The position numbers and the translations under genes are program-made. The notes beneath the pieces were generated by a model. The model was not told where the DNA came from and searched no databases. It worked only from the letters and a program-made list of their open reading frames with translations. 64,000 nt of DNA from an uncultured Prevotellaceae bacterium (lineage in GTDB: Bacteria; Bacteroidota; Bacteroidia; Bacteroidales; Bacteroidaceae), in contig CADCCB010000015.1 of NCBI GenBank assembly GCA_902799905.1, positions 18,756 through 82,755 on the forward strand. Reading direction: 5' to 3'. Positions 49,351 through 59,478 of the stretch are shown piece after piece (position 1 is the stretch's first letter; every line of letters begins with the position of its first letter).

Positions 49351-51612
49351 TTGAATTACGCAGACGTGATATTGCCCGTGCCGCTTGACGGCTGTTTCAC
49401 CTATGCCGTGACAGATACTTGTCAGAACGAGGTGAAGGAGGGCAAGCGTGTGCTCGTACCTTTTGGAAAGAATAAGACCTATGTGGGCATTGTGGCTCGC
49501 CTGCACGATCAGCCACCGCAGGGCTATGAGGTAAAGTCTGTCATGCAGGTGCTTGATTCCAGCCCGATTCTATTGCCAGCGCAACTGAAGCAGTGGCAAT
49601 GGATTTCCGACTACTACATGTCTCCCATCGGCGAGGTCTATAAGGCTGCTTTACCTGCCGGTCTGAAGGCCGAGGAGGGTTACAAGCCTCGCACGGAGAC
49701 CTACATCCGTCTGACGGCTCCCTATCGCAACGAGCCGACACTCCATGTCGCCCTTAACATGCTGAACAGGGCTGCCAAGCAGCAAGAGGCCTTCATAGCC
49801 TATCTCTCGCTCTCGCGATGGGACACCATCGAGGGAAATCTATGCCGTGAGCCGGTAGTGGAAATTACCCGCGAAGAACTGATGAATGCCGCAGAGACAA
49901 TGCTTCCTATTATCAACCAGTTGGTCAAGCGAGGCCTGTTGGAGACCTATGAAGTTGAAGTGGGGCGGCTGAATCATGGCGGTGAGCCACATCCTGAGCA
50001 GATTAAGACACTGAACCCTGCCCAACAGGAAGCCTATAATCAGATACTCTTTTCGTTTATGAAGAAGCGTGTCACGCTCTTGCATGGCGTGACATCGAGT
50101 GGTAAGACGGAAATATTTATCCATCTCATCCAGCGCGAACTGGAACAACATCGACAGGTGCTTTATCTCATGCCGGAAATTGCACTTACCGTACAGATGA
50201 TGCAGCGCCTGCAGCGAGTATTTGGCAACAGGCTGGGTATTTATCATTCTAAATACAGTGATGCCGAGCGCGTGGAGATATGGCAGAAGCAGTTGTCGGG
50301 CAATCCCTACGACATTATCTTGGGAGCCCGCAGTGCTGTCTTTCTCCCATTCCAGCGCTTGGGACTCGTCATTGTTGATGAGGAACATGAGACCAGTTAC
50401 AAGCAGCAGGATCCTGCACCAAGGTATCATGCCCGAAGTGCAGCCATCATGTTAGGCGCTAAGGTCCTTCTTGGCACGGCTACACCGGCTATGGAGACTT
50501 ACCATAATGCCCGGACGGGCAAGTATGGACTGGTAGAACTGAAGGAACGCTATCAGGGGATTGAGATGCCAGAGATCCAGGTCGTTGACACGAAGGACTT
50601 GCAACGTAGGAAAATGATGCACGGCCCCTTTTCACCGCTGCTGTTGCAGAAAGTGCGTGAGGCCCTGGAGCGTAATGAACAGGCTATTCTTTTCCAGAAC
50701 CGTCGTGGCTGGGCACCGATGATTGAGTGCAGCCAGTGTGGCTGGGTTCCCCGATGCGAGCACTGCGACGTCAGTCTGACCCTTCATAGAAATCTTAACC
50801 AACTGACGTGCCACTATTGTGGGTTCTCCTATCAGATTCCAGATAAATGTCCCGCCTGTGGCAATAAGGAATTGAAGGGACGAGGGTATGGTACAGAGAA
50901 AATAGAGGATCAGATACGCGAAATATTCCCCAATGCCCGTGTGGCACGTATGGATCTCGATACGACCCGGACACGTAATGCCTATGAGCGTATTATTGCC
51001 GATTTCTCCAATGGACGCACCAATCTGCTCATTGGCACGCAGATGATCTCAAAGGGTCTCGACTTCGACCGTGTATCGGTGGTAGGAATTCTTGATGCTG
51101 ACGGCATGCTCAACCAGCCTGATTTCCGTGCCTACGAACATGCTTTTATGATGATGGCTCAAGTCAGCGGACGTGCAGGACGCAAAGGCAAGCGCGGACT
51201 GGTTATCCTACAGACTAAGAATCCCGATTTACCGATTGTCCGGCAGGTAGTGAATAATGATTATGACGCTTTTTATAGTGTGTTGGCTACTGAACGACAG
51301 TCGTTCCACTATCCGCCATACTATAGGCTTGTCTATGTCTATCTGAAACATCGCCGTGACGACATTGTTACAACGGCTGGTATCGAACTGGGTACCCGTC
51401 TGCGCCAGTGGTTCGGCGACCGTGTCCTGGGGCCTGACAAGCCTGCTGTCTCTCGTATCAAGACCTTGAGCATCCGTAAGATAGTGCTCAAACTTGAAAG
51501 TGGTATCGATATGCCACGTGTGCGACAATATTTAGCGCTTGCCCAACAGCAGATGCTGCAAGACAAGCGCTACAGTTCGCTTCAAATCTACTATGATGTA
51601 GATCCGCTATAG
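49351..51612 (+). CDS. priA: Primosomal replication restart helicase PriA
   Basis: DNA helicase of 753 residues that reloads the replisome at stalled forks. It has an N-terminal 3'-DNA-binding domain (YADVILPVPLDGCFTYAV), a Walker A variant GVTSSGKTEIF (about 247), DEEHE box (about 344), the Zn-binding cysteines in CSQCGWVPRCEHCDVSLTLH and CHYCG...CPACG (about 457-510) and LIGTQMISKGLDFDRVSVVG. It starts with TTG at 49351, 2 nt after the barrel-gene stop; no ATG fits. Being last in a secretion operon is notable. Confidence 0.96.
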   Translation: MNYADVILPVPLDGCFTYAVTDTCQNEVKEGKRVLVPFGKNKTYVGIVARLHDQPPQGYEVKSVMQVLDSSPILLPAQLKQWQWISDYYMSPIGEVYKAALPAGLKAEEGYKPRTETYIRLTAPYRNEPTLHVALNMLNRAAKQQEAFIAYLSLSRWDTIEGNLCREPVVEITREELMNAAETMLPIINQLVKRGLLETYEVEVGRLNHGGEPHPEQIKTLNPAQQEAYNQILFSFMKKRVTLLHGVTSSGKTEIFIHLIQRELEQHRQVLYLMPEIALTVQMMQRLQRVFGNRLGIYHSKYSDAERVEIWQKQLSGNPYDIILGARSAVFLPFQRLGLVIVDEEHETSYKQQDPAPRYHARSAAIMLGAKVLLGTATPAMETYHNARTGKYGLVELKERYQGIEMPEIQVVDTKDLQRRKMMHGPFSPLLLQKVREALERNEQAILFQNRRGWAPMIECSQCGWVPRCEHCDVSLTLHRNLNQLTCHYCGFSYQIPDKCPACGNKELKGRGYGTEKIEDQIREIFPNARVARMDLDTTRTRNAYERIIADFSNGRTNLLIGTQMISKGLDFDRVSVVGILDADGMLNQPDFRAYEHAFMMMAQVSGRAGRKGKRGLVILQTKNPDLPIVRQVVNNDYDAFYSVLATERQSFHYPPYYRLVYVYLKHRRDDIVTTAGIELGTRLRQWFGDRVLGPDKPAVSRIKTLSIRKIVLKLESGIDMPRVRQYLALAQQQMLQDKRYSSLQIYYDVDPL

Positions 51613-51626
51613 TATTCTGACGGATA

Positions 51627-53120
51627 TTAGAGGCTAACCTCAATTCCCAGACCGAGTACACGGTTAGTACGAGTGAACGAGTCGCTTTGACCTGACAATG
51701 GGGGATAGTCTGTACGGTTGTAATCATCGTAGTCGGTCTGGAAATAGCCGGCTTTCAGCGTGATATGTTCGTTGGCTTTGTAGTTGGCGCCGAAGCCGAT
51801 GCTATAACTATTGGTGACGAACGACATATCGTTCATATACTCATCGCTCAGACCATAGCGGGTCAACTGGCCACCAATTGACACGGTGAAGCGGTCGGTG
51901 ACATCCCATTCGGCACCTAGTAGGTACTCGTTGGAGTCGTGGTTGAGCAGGTTCTGGGCATTATTGTACCATGAGGCACTCTTGTCGAAGTAGTGGTGCC
52001 ATCCTGCATTGAGGCGGATTTCGTTGATAGGGCTCCACATGGCACCTACTGCCAGTTGTGCAGGCATATCCTCGTTGATCTTCTCACCATCACGGAACTT
52101 GTTGACGGCAGCAATCTCGCTGGCTTTGTTCACTGTCGACTCATTCAGCATGCGAATTTGAGTCTTGAATTCATATTTGGCTGCGAAGTTAAAGTGGTCG
52201 TTTAGTTTGAAGTCGATGCCAATCACAGGAGCCACACCAACGCTCGATTGGTTACACAGCAGGTTTACTCCCTCGGAGTATTTCTGCAGGGCATCCAAAT
52301 TGGAACGTGTACCTTCCAGTTGGGCTCTCTGTTGTATGAGGGCATCAGGAACGGTTACGCCTGCTGCCTCGTATTGGGCAATGCCGGCTTCAACCTGTGA
52401 TAGACCGCCATCGATGACAGCCGTGGCATTACTCAGGAAACTACCAAAGTCCATATAACTGCCATTGGCCTGCTTCACCATGATGTTACTGATTTTAGCC
52501 TTGTAGGTTGCAGTTCCATAGAGAACACGCAGACCACCATAAACAGACAGTTGGTCGCTCACTTTATAGGCACTACCAAACTGGAAACCAAAATAGTACT
52601 GACGCCCCTGCATGTAACCGTCCATGTCGTAGCCAGTGGCTCCTAAGGGACTCAGTTGTGTTGCTATATTACCAACCACGGTTTCAAATGAGCCTAGACC
52701 GTCAGAAAACTCACATGATCCGCCGCCGCCTGGAATGGAAAAGTTGAACTGTATGCTCCAGTTACCTGTGTTATAGGCAGCCTGCAGAGAAGGGATGAAT
52801 GGAGCATCAGCCACGCCCTCAAATACTTTTCTTGTCGAACCGTCGTTTTTGTGGCCTAGTGCGAATGCAGGACTATTGGAAGTGATGGTACGTGTCTGGT
52901 GGGCATACTGCCAGTTGAAGCCAAGGTGGAAGCCTTCGGGCATAAATGCCACACCGGCCGGATTAGAGTAGACACCGTCGAGGCCGATAGCGGCATCACG
53001 GGAGGGGTTGCGAAGAAAATCAATACTTTGATTTGTGTTGGTCAGAATTCCACCAGCAAGGGTGGTTGTTGTTGCAGCAGTCAGCATCACGCCAACAAGC
53101 ATTGCTTTCATTGTTTTCAT
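51627..53120 (-). CDS. OmpP1/FadL-family outer-membrane transporter
   Basis: Exported barrel of 497 residues (signal peptide MKTMKAMLVGVMLTAATTTTLA). The N-terminal hatch region SRDAAIGLDGVYSNPAGVAF with the NPAG motif is the FadL-family signature; many amphipathic strands follow and it ends VLGLGIEVSL. It probably imports hydrophobic compounds such as fatty acids. The ATG at 53120 is used because a -7 box (53154-53161) lies just upstream and the frame beyond it is not translated. Confidence 0.9.
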   Translation of the reverse strand: MKTMKAMLVGVMLTAATTTTLAGGILTNTNQSIDFLRNPSRDAAIGLDGVYSNPAGVAFMPEGFHLGFNWQYAHQTRTITSNSPAFALGHKNDGSTRKVFEGVADAPFIPSLQAAYNTGNWSIQFNFSIPGGGGSCEFSDGLGSFETVVGNIATQLSPLGATGYDMDGYMQGRQYYFGFQFGSAYKVSDQLSVYGGLRVLYGTATYKAKISNIMVKQANGSYMDFGSFLSNATAVIDGGLSQVEAGIAQYEAAGVTVPDALIQQRAQLEGTRSNLDALQKYSEGVNLLCNQSSVGVAPVIGIDFKLNDHFNFAAKYEFKTQIRMLNESTVNKASEIAAVNKFRDGEKINEDMPAQLAVGAMWSPINEIRLNAGWHHYFDKSASWYNNAQNLLNHDSNEYLLGAEWDVTDRFTVSIGGQLTRYGLSDEYMNDMSFVTNSYSIGFGANYKANEHITLKAGYFQTDYDDYNRTDYPPLSGQSDSFTRTNRVLGLGIEVSL

Positions 53121-53153
53121 ATCCTTTAAACAAACTTTTGTTAAAAACGGCTG

Positions 53154-53161
53154 CAAAGGTA
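53154..53161 (-). promoter_or_regulatory. -7 box of the FadL-like gene
   Basis: Minus-strand TACCTTTG, 34 nt before the ATG at 53120. Confidence 0.6.
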
Positions 53162-53287
53162 CGTATTCTGTCGCACACAAAAAGAAAAAATGTGCAGTAT
53201 TTAAGGATTATTAACCATAAAACTGCACATTTCTGCACAGAACGTGCATTCTGTGCAAGAATAAGTGTCTATTTGGCACTTCTTTAG

Positions 53288-55342
53288 TTACTTCTTCATC
53301 TCAGGGTAACTGATGCGGGTATGGTAGATGGTCTTCAGTTTCTCGATGAGCACAGTCTTGGCATACTGGATGTCGCGGAAAGTGATGGGACATTCGTGGA
53401 AAAAGCCGTCGTCGACCATCGAGTCGATGATGCGGTTCACCAGTGTGCGGATGCTCTGCTCTGTATAATCGGGCAATGAGCGGGAGGCGGCTTCCACAGC
53501 ATCGGCCATCATCAGGATGGCCTGCTCCTTGGTAAAGGGATTGGGACCAGGATAGGTGAAGAGTAGGTCGTCGACAGGCTCATTGGGATGCTCATTCTTA
53601 TATTTTATGTAGAAATACTTTGCTTTACCTTGTCCGTGGTGTGTTGCAATGAGGTCGCGGATTTGCACGGGAAGGTTGTATTTGTCAGCGAGTTTCAGTC
53701 CCTCAGTCACATGACTGATAATCATCTGTGCACTCTCTATGTATGATAGTTGATCGTGCGGGTTGATACCGCCAGATTGGTTTTCTGTGAAATAGATGGG
53801 GTTTTGCATCTTGCCGATGTCGTGGTAAAGGGCTCCTGTTCGCACCAGTTGCGGGTTGCCACCAATGCGGCGTGCAATCTCTGCAGCCAAGTTGCCCACT
53901 TGCAGGCTGTGCTGGAAGGTACCAGGTGCGACCTCGCTCATTCGTCGGAGCACATCTTTATTCATGTCCGATAGTTCAATGAGCGTAATATCGGAGATAA
54001 ACCCGAAGAGTTTCTCTACGAGGTAGAGTAGGGGGTAGCAACAGAATATGACGATACCGCAGATAGCCAGATAGATGTATTCGCTCTCATCGATGCGACT
54101 GATGTCATTGTTGCGAATCAGGAATACGGCGAAGTTGGCCAGCATGGCTGCTGCTGTGGCACTCACTGCAGTCCAGAAAAGTTGTGAGCGTGACGACATC
54201 TCCCTGAGTGAGAAAATGGTAGCCAGTCCTGCTGCCATCTCTACGGCCATGAACTCCAACGGCTTCTGTAGCATACAGGCACAGATGATGACGATTGACA
54301 AATGGGCCATAAATGCTGTCCGTGAGTCCATAAACACGCGTATAAAGATAGGTATAATGACAAAAGGCAGAATATAGACGTGAAGCACATTATGGCTGAC
54401 CATCAGCGAGGCCATGATGGTAGGGAGAATGATAAGGGCATAAAGCATGCCAATGGAGCGCATCTCTTCGAAGTACTCTTTGCGATAGATCGTCAGATAG
54501 AATGTAAATGCAAGAATAACGAGGAACACATAGAGGATTTCTCCCAGAATGACGGTGTTGACCTTCGACCTTGTATTGCTTCGACGGTCAATCTCCTTAA
54601 GGTAGGAAAGCAGAACTTGATAAGTTTCTTCAGTGACGACACTACCCTGGTCAATAATTTTCTGACCACTCTGTACAACACTGCTGCTCGTAGGTACGCT
54701 ACTGAGTAATTGTTCCCTTACGGAGTCACTCAACACACTGTTGTAGGTCAGGTTGGGGACGATGAAGTCGTTCAGGTTGAGGTCTTGCAGTTTCTCTTGA
54801 TTCTGCAGGATGATTGGCGACTGCATGATGCGTTCGTAGGCCTGTCGTGGGGTCAGCACGTTGCTGCCCTTGATGCTTGTAGTCTCCCTGTCGTCGATGC
54901 GTCGAAGGGTGTGCAATGTGTCTGCCTCTCCGCCAATAGGTTCTTTGGTGTCGACGATTCCTTGGAGGTAGGCATCTTTCAGTTGGGCAATAATAGTCCA
55001 TTTAAGGGTTATGCCCAGTGTGTCTCCCCCTTTTTCAATTTGTTCGATTAATAATTGCTCCTGTTTAGCGGCTGTATGCTTGTTCAAGGTGTAATATGGC
55101 TCATAAGATTTCATGGCCTCTTCACGCTCTGCCTGAATGACTGAGTCGCTTTTCTGAACTGGGAAGTCGAACGTAGCAGTTAAGTCGTTGTGGCGCCATA
55201 CCTTGCCTACTTCCGCCTTGAAGTTTGGCTTGTTGTCTCTTGGCATGAACCAGATGATAGCCGCTGTAGTGCAGATAACCAATGCAATGCGAATCAGAAT
55301 GTCACGCCAGGTGAAGTCTATCTTGAATCTGAAGTTTCTCAT
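53288..55342 (-). CDS. 7TM-HD phosphodiesterase (PgpH type)
   Basis: Membrane protein of 684 residues. N-terminal TM (about 14-34), a large extracytoplasmic 7TMR-HDED domain (about 40-265), seven TM helices (about 270-460) and a cytosolic HD domain with HDIGK at about 507-511 and ATHHGQGKAKYFY. PgpH-type proteins degrade cyclic di-AMP; the activity here is assigned by family. Divergent from gltX with a 100-nt shared regulatory region. Confidence 0.92.
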   Translation of the reverse strand: MRNFRFKIDFTWRDILIRIALVICTTAAIIWFMPRDNKPNFKAEVGKVWRHNDLTATFDFPVQKSDSVIQAEREEAMKSYEPYYTLNKHTAAKQEQLLIEQIEKGGDTLGITLKWTIIAQLKDAYLQGIVDTKEPIGGEADTLHTLRRIDDRETTSIKGSNVLTPRQAYERIMQSPIILQNQEKLQDLNLNDFIVPNLTYNSVLSDSVREQLLSSVPTSSSVVQSGQKIIDQGSVVTEETYQVLLSYLKEIDRRSNTRSKVNTVILGEILYVFLVILAFTFYLTIYRKEYFEEMRSIGMLYALIILPTIMASLMVSHNVLHVYILPFVIIPIFIRVFMDSRTAFMAHLSIVIICACMLQKPLEFMAVEMAAGLATIFSLREMSSRSQLFWTAVSATAAAMLANFAVFLIRNNDISRIDESEYIYLAICGIVIFCCYPLLYLVEKLFGFISDITLIELSDMNKDVLRRMSEVAPGTFQHSLQVGNLAAEIARRIGGNPQLVRTGALYHDIGKMQNPIYFTENQSGGINPHDQLSYIESAQMIISHVTEGLKLADKYNLPVQIRDLIATHHGQGKAKYFYIKYKNEHPNEPVDDLLFTYPGPNPFTKEQAILMMADAVEAASRSLPDYTEQSIRTLVNRIIDSMVDDGFFHECPITFRDIQYAKTVLIEKLKTIYHTRISYPEMKK

Positions 55343-55362
55343 CTTTTGTCGTTATTTGTCTG

Positions 55363-55370
55363 CAAAGATA
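55363..55370 (-). promoter_or_regulatory. -7 box of the 7TM-HD gene
   Basis: Minus-strand TATCTTTG, 20 nt before the ATG at 55342. Confidence 0.6.
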
Positions 55371-55414
55371 ATAAATATTTCATAATTCATAATGCATAAT
55401 TCATAATTATTTTG

Positions 55415-55422
55415 TAATTTTG
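55415..55422 (+). promoter_or_regulatory. -7 box of gltX
   Basis: TAATTTTG, 24 nt before the gltX ATG. The DNA between the divergent -7 boxes is iterated CATAATTCATAATG. Confidence 0.6.
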
Positions 55423-55446
55423 CAGGCAAAATAGGAAAAGCAAGCA

Positions 55447-57018
55447 ATGACAGAAAGAAAAGTGAGAGTGCGTTTTGCACCCAGTCCCACAGGACCTTTA
55501 CATATCGGCGGCGTGCGTACCGCCCTGTATAACTATCTCTTTGCCCGTCAGCATGGGGGCGATTTGGTATTCCGTATTGAGGATACCGATACAACACGCT
55601 TTGTGCCGGAAGCAGAGGCTTATATTATCGAGGCTTTCCAGTGGTTGGGTATCAAGTTCGACGAAGGTGTTAGTTTCGGCGGCAACTATGGTCCCTATCG
55701 TCAGAGTGAACGTCGCGACATCTATAAGAAGTATGTGCAACTGTTGCTCGACAACGGCAAGGCCTACGTGGCTTTCGACACGCCTCAGGAACTGGCTGCC
55801 AAGCGCGAGGCTGTTGAGAATTTCCAGTACGACTGCCACACGCGCAGTCAGATGCGCAACTCGCTGACCCTGCCCAAGGAAGAGGTGGAGCAGTTGATGC
55901 GCGATACTGATACCTGGGTGGTGCGCTTCAAGGTGGAGCCTGGTCAGGAAGTGCTGGTCGACGATATGATTCGCGGCGAGGTGCGCGTGAAGAGTGAGAT
56001 TTGCGACGACAAGGTGCTCTACAAGCGTCACGATGAGTTACCCACCTATCATCTGGCAAACATAGTGGATGACCACCTAATGGAGATTACCCACGTGATT
56101 CGTGGTGAGGAGTGGCTGCCCTCAGCCCCCCTCCACGTATTGCTTTATCAGGCCTTTGGCTGGGAGGACACCATGCCTCGCTTTGCCCACCTGCCCCTGC
56201 TGCTCAAACCGAGTGGTAAGGGTAAGTTGTCAAAACGCGATGGCGACGAGTTGGGATTCCCAGTGTTTCCCCTCGACTGGCACGGCACCGACAAGGAAGG
56301 TAACCCTGTGTTCTGCAGCGGCTATCGCGAGTACGGTTATTTCCCTGAGGCCGTCATCAACTTCCTGGCTCTGTTGGGCTGGAACCCTGGCGGCGAGCAG
56401 GAGATCTTCTCACTCGACGAACTGGTGCCCTTGTTCGATATTACTAAATGTTCGAAGGCAGGCGCCAAGTTCGATTATGTGAAAGCCGCATGGTTCAACC
56501 ACCAGTATCTGCTCATGCATCCTGACACCGACTGGTGTCCTGCATTCGACAAACTGCTCAAGGAGAACGGCATCAACGCTACTGCTGAGCAGGAGGCCGA
56601 AGTGATTAGGATGATGAAGACAAAAGTCATTGAATACCAGGACAAGTTGGGCAACAAGAGAAAGCGCAACGTGTCTTTCCCCAGCGACCTGTGGCCCCTC
56701 ACCAAGTTCTTCTTCGTGGCTCCCACAAGTTTTGACAAGGAAGGCGACAAGTTTATCCGCAAGAACTGGAATGAGAATACTGCCGAGCAGATGAATCAGA
56801 TGGTTGCCGTGCTGGAGACAGTCAATGACTGGACTACAGATGGTATAAAGGCCGTTGTCGACCCATGGGTAGAGCAGACAGGCATCAAGCCTTGGAACGC
56901 ATGGCGCATCGCCCTCGTAGGCACAGGTCAGGGTCCAGATATGTACGAACTGGCTGCCTTCCTGGGCAAGGAGGAGACCATTCGTAGAACAAGAACGGCA
57001 ATAGAAGTGCTTGGATAA
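55447..57018 (+). CDS. gltX: Glutamyl-tRNA synthetase
   Basis: Class I aminoacyl-tRNA synthetase of 523 residues charging tRNA-Glu. HIGG signature in [20 protein letters not shown] (about 19-22), KLSKR in place of KMSKS at about 260, and the extended Bacteroidetes insert before the anticodon-binding domain. It shares its transcript with waaA, which begins 34 nt downstream across an ATTATCAATTATCAATC repeat. Confidence 0.97.
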   Translation: MTERKVRVRFAPSPTGPLHIGGVRTALYNYLFARQHGGDLVFRIEDTDTTRFVPEAEAYIIEAFQWLGIKFDEGVSFGGNYGPYRQSERRDIYKKYVQLLLDNGKAYVAFDTPQELAAKREAVENFQYDCHTRSQMRNSLTLPKEEVEQLMRDTDTWVVRFKVEPGQEVLVDDMIRGEVRVKSEICDDKVLYKRHDELPTYHLANIVDDHLMEITHVIRGEEWLPSAPLHVLLYQAFGWEDTMPRFAHLPLLLKPSGKGKLSKRDGDELGFPVFPLDWHGTDKEGNPVFCSGYREYGYFPEAVINFLALLGWNPGGEQEIFSLDELVPLFDITKCSKAGAKFDYVKAAWFNHQYLLMHPDTDWCPAFDKLLKENGINATAEQEAEVIRMMKTKVIEYQDKLGNKRKRNVSFPSDLWPLTKFFFVAPTSFDKEGDKFIRKNWNENTAEQMNQMVAVLETVNDWTTDGIKAVVDPWVEQTGIKPWNAWRIALVGTGQGPDMYELAAFLGKEETIRRTRTAIEVLG

Positions 57019-57052
57019 GGTCTGATTATCAATTATCAATCGTCTTTACTGA

Positions 57053-58297
57053 ATGTATAACCTTATTATCTACCTCTATCTGTTGGGAGTGGCTGTCTAC
57101 AGTCGCTTTAACGTGAAGGTGAGACGAATGTGGCGTGGCGAGCGCAATGCTTTCAGGGTGCTTCGTGAGAAGGTGGACCCTAATGCCCGCTATGTATGGT
57201 TTCATGCTGCATCGCTTGGTGAGTTTGAACAGGGACGTCCACTGATGGAGCAATTGCGCCGTGACCATCCTGACATCAAGATTTTGCTTACCTTCTTCTC
57301 ACCTTCTGGTTATGAGGTCCGTAAGAACTATGAGGGGGCTGACATTATTTGTTACCTGCCGCTTGACACACCCATCAATGCACGGCGTTTTCTGAGAGCC
57401 ATACGTCCCGAGATGGCCTTCTTCATCAAGTATGAGTTCTGGTATAATTATCTGCATATTCTCAAACATCGCAATGTGCCAGTCTATAGTGTCAGTAGCA
57501 TCTTCCGCGAAAGACAGGTGTTCTTTCGCTGGTATGGCCGTCAGTATGGGCGTGTGCTGAAATGCTTCACTCATTTCTATGTACAAAATGAGGAGAGCAG
57601 GGATTTGTTGGCAAAGATAGGTCTGACGAATGTCACCGTGACTGGCGACACCCGTTTTGACCGTGTGCTTCAAATCAAGGAGGATGCGAAGCAGTTGCCC
57701 ATCAATATTGTTCCTGTTGATAGTACAACAAAACCAAAGGCGTTTATTGCAGGTAGCAGTTGGCCACCCGATGAGGATATCTTTATCAAATACTTCAACG
57801 CTCACCGCGATTGGGCGCTCATCATTGCTCCTCATGTCATCGACGAGGAGCATCTCCAGGAGATTGAGAAGAAACTGCAAGGGTGGAATGTCACACGTTA
57901 TACCAGTCTGGCTGCAAATAATGCCTCCTCATGGAGAGGGACAGGAGGTGAGGCGCTCATTGTCGATTGCTTCGGGCTGTTGAGTAGCATCTATCGCTAT
58001 GCCGATGTCACTTATGTTGGTGGCGGATTTGGTGTGGGCATCCACAATACCCTGGAGGCTGCAGTATGGGACGTCCCTGTTATCTTCGGCCCTAACAATC
58101 AGAAGTTCCAGGAGGCTCAGGGGTTGAAAGCCCAAGGCGGTGGCTTTGAGATTACTGGCTATGAGGATTTTGAGCGTCTGATGAAGCGCTTTGAAACTGA
58201 TGCCGAATTCCTTAGTACTGCCGGCCAACAGGCAGGAGCATATGTCAGCAGACAGTCTGGTGCCACTCGGAAGATTCTCTCCGATCTCCAGTTCTGA
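57053..58297 (+). CDS. waaA: 3-deoxy-D-manno-octulosonic acid (Kdo) transferase
   Basis: Inner-membrane-anchored glycosyltransferase of 414 residues adding Kdo to lipid IVA in lipopolysaccharide synthesis. N-terminal anchor MYNLIIYLYLLGVAVYSRFN, the GT30 blocks VWFHAASLGEFEQGRPLMEQ and LLTFFSPSGYEV, and the C-terminal nucleotide-sugar site YVGGGFGVGIHNTLEAAVW. Ends at a hairpin shared with the convergent peptidase gene. Confidence 0.95.
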   Translation: MYNLIIYLYLLGVAVYSRFNVKVRRMWRGERNAFRVLREKVDPNARYVWFHAASLGEFEQGRPLMEQLRRDHPDIKILLTFFSPSGYEVRKNYEGADIICYLPLDTPINARRFLRAIRPEMAFFIKYEFWYNYLHILKHRNVPVYSVSSIFRERQVFFRWYGRQYGRVLKCFTHFYVQNEESRDLLAKIGLTNVTVTGDTRFDRVLQIKEDAKQLPINIVPVDSTTKPKAFIAGSSWPPDEDIFIKYFNAHRDWALIIAPHVIDEEHLQEIEKKLQGWNVTRYTSLAANNASSWRGTGGEALIVDCFGLLSSIYRYADVTYVGGGFGVGIHNTLEAAVWDVPVIFGPNNQKFQEAQGLKAQGGGFEITGYEDFERLMKRFETDAEFLSTAGQQAGAYVSRQSGATRKILSDLQF

Positions 58298-58301
58298 CCA
58301 T

Positions 58302-58345
58302 AAAAAAGAAGAAGCCCTTGAGCAATTGTTCAGGGCTTCTTCTGT
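58302..58345. terminator. Bidirectional terminator between waaA and the peptidase gene
   Basis: AGAAGAAGCCCT (58307-58318) pairs perfectly with AGGGCTTCTTCT (58332-58343). An A-run precedes it, so the T-run is strongest for minus-strand transcripts. Confidence 0.85.
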
Positions 58346-58371
58346 TATTGTGGGATGTAATAATTACCTTC

Positions 58372-59310
58372 TTATTTGTATTTCAGGATCTGACCTGGCT
58401 TCAGACGGACATTCTTGCTGATGCGATTCAGGCTACAGATAGCACTGACTGTTGTATGGTGCTTGCGGGCAATTGCAGAGAGCGTCTCACCACGTCTAAC
58501 CTTATGGTAGCGTACGTTGCTGCTAGCCTGACCTTTCTTGGATCCTGGAACTTCTGCATAGTTCAGACCGTCACCACCACGATAGACGCCACCTGTGCCA
58601 CGCAGACGAGTGGCCTGTGCCGACTCCTGATTATAGGTAGAACGGTGGAAAGTCCATTCGTCGCCTATGACGTCCTGATTCTTGAAGTCGAATAAGATAG
58701 CGGGGTTGAGTGCTACGCCAGCCAGACGGGTCTCAAAGTGCAAGTGTGAACCGGTGCTACGACCAGTATTGCCACCCAGACCGATAGGGTCGCCTGCACG
58801 TACATCCTGATTCTCGGTAACTAGTTGCTTCGACATGTGGCCATAGTAGGTCTCCAAACCGTTGGGGTGGCGGATGACTACATACTTACCATAACCGCGA
58901 GGCTCATATTTGACGATGCGCACCTTGCCGCTGAAGGCAGCACGAATAGTGTCACCGATATAAACCTTGACATCCAAACCTTTGTGCTGACGGCCCCAGC
59001 GTGCACCGAAGTTTGAGGTGACGACGCGGTTGGTGGTCGGCATGCAGAAATCGCGCAGGTCGATGCGGAACGAGTCGGGCAGGTTTGCAGACGTGTGTGT
59101 GTAACTGTTGCTCCAGTCCTCATAGAGGTCGGCAGCAGGTGCTTCCCAAACTTCGTTCATGATCAACTGCTGCATCATCAAAGAGTCAACAGCCTTCATC
59201 TTGCGGTCGATAGGTGCTTGATTGGCCAGCAGATCCTGGCCTGCCATAGGCAAGGCAACTAGCGATGCGAGTGCCAAAAGTGACAGTTTCTTCAATTGCT
59301 TGAATATCAT
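58372..59310 (-). CDS. M23 zinc peptidase with C-terminal LysM domain
   Basis: Exported protein of 312 residues (signal peptide to about 24, LPMAGQ). An M23/LytM peptidase domain (about 95-210) carries the Zn ligands HKGLDVKV and HLHFE, plus GYGKYVVIRHPNGLETYYGH. A LysM domain (about 267-312, YHKVRRGETLSAIARKHHTT) binds peptidoglycan. All LytM ligands are present, so it is probably an active cell-wall endopeptidase. Its -7 box is about 100 nt upstream, leaving a long leader. Confidence 0.94.
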   Translation of the reverse strand: MIFKQLKKLSLLALASLVALPMAGQDLLANQAPIDRKMKAVDSLMMQQLIMNEVWEAPAADLYEDWSNSYTHTSANLPDSFRIDLRDFCMPTTNRVVTSNFGARWGRQHKGLDVKVYIGDTIRAAFSGKVRIVKYEPRGYGKYVVIRHPNGLETYYGHMSKQLVTENQDVRAGDPIGLGGNTGRSTGSHLHFETRLAGVALNPAILFDFKNQDVIGDEWTFHRSTYNQESAQATRLRGTGGVYRGGDGLNYAEVPGSKKGQASSNVRYHKVRRGETLSAIARKHHTTVSAICSLNRISKNVRLKPGQILKYK

Positions 59311-59408
59311 AGGTTGTATTATTATTCAATTCGTTATTCCTTCAGACGCCTAGTCTCAAACACGTACATTACAAGCCAATGACGCATTGTTCAACTAAAA
59401 AATCGATG

Positions 59409-59416
59409 CAAAGTTA
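59409..59416 (-). promoter_or_regulatory. -7 box of the M23/LysM gene
   Basis: Minus-strand TAACTTTG, 99 nt before the ATG at 59310, giving an unusually long leader for this window. Confidence 0.5.
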
Positions 59417-59478
59417 GTAAATAATTTTGGAATAAGTATGCTAAAGGGCGATTTATTTGTGTACTTTTAACATTAATC

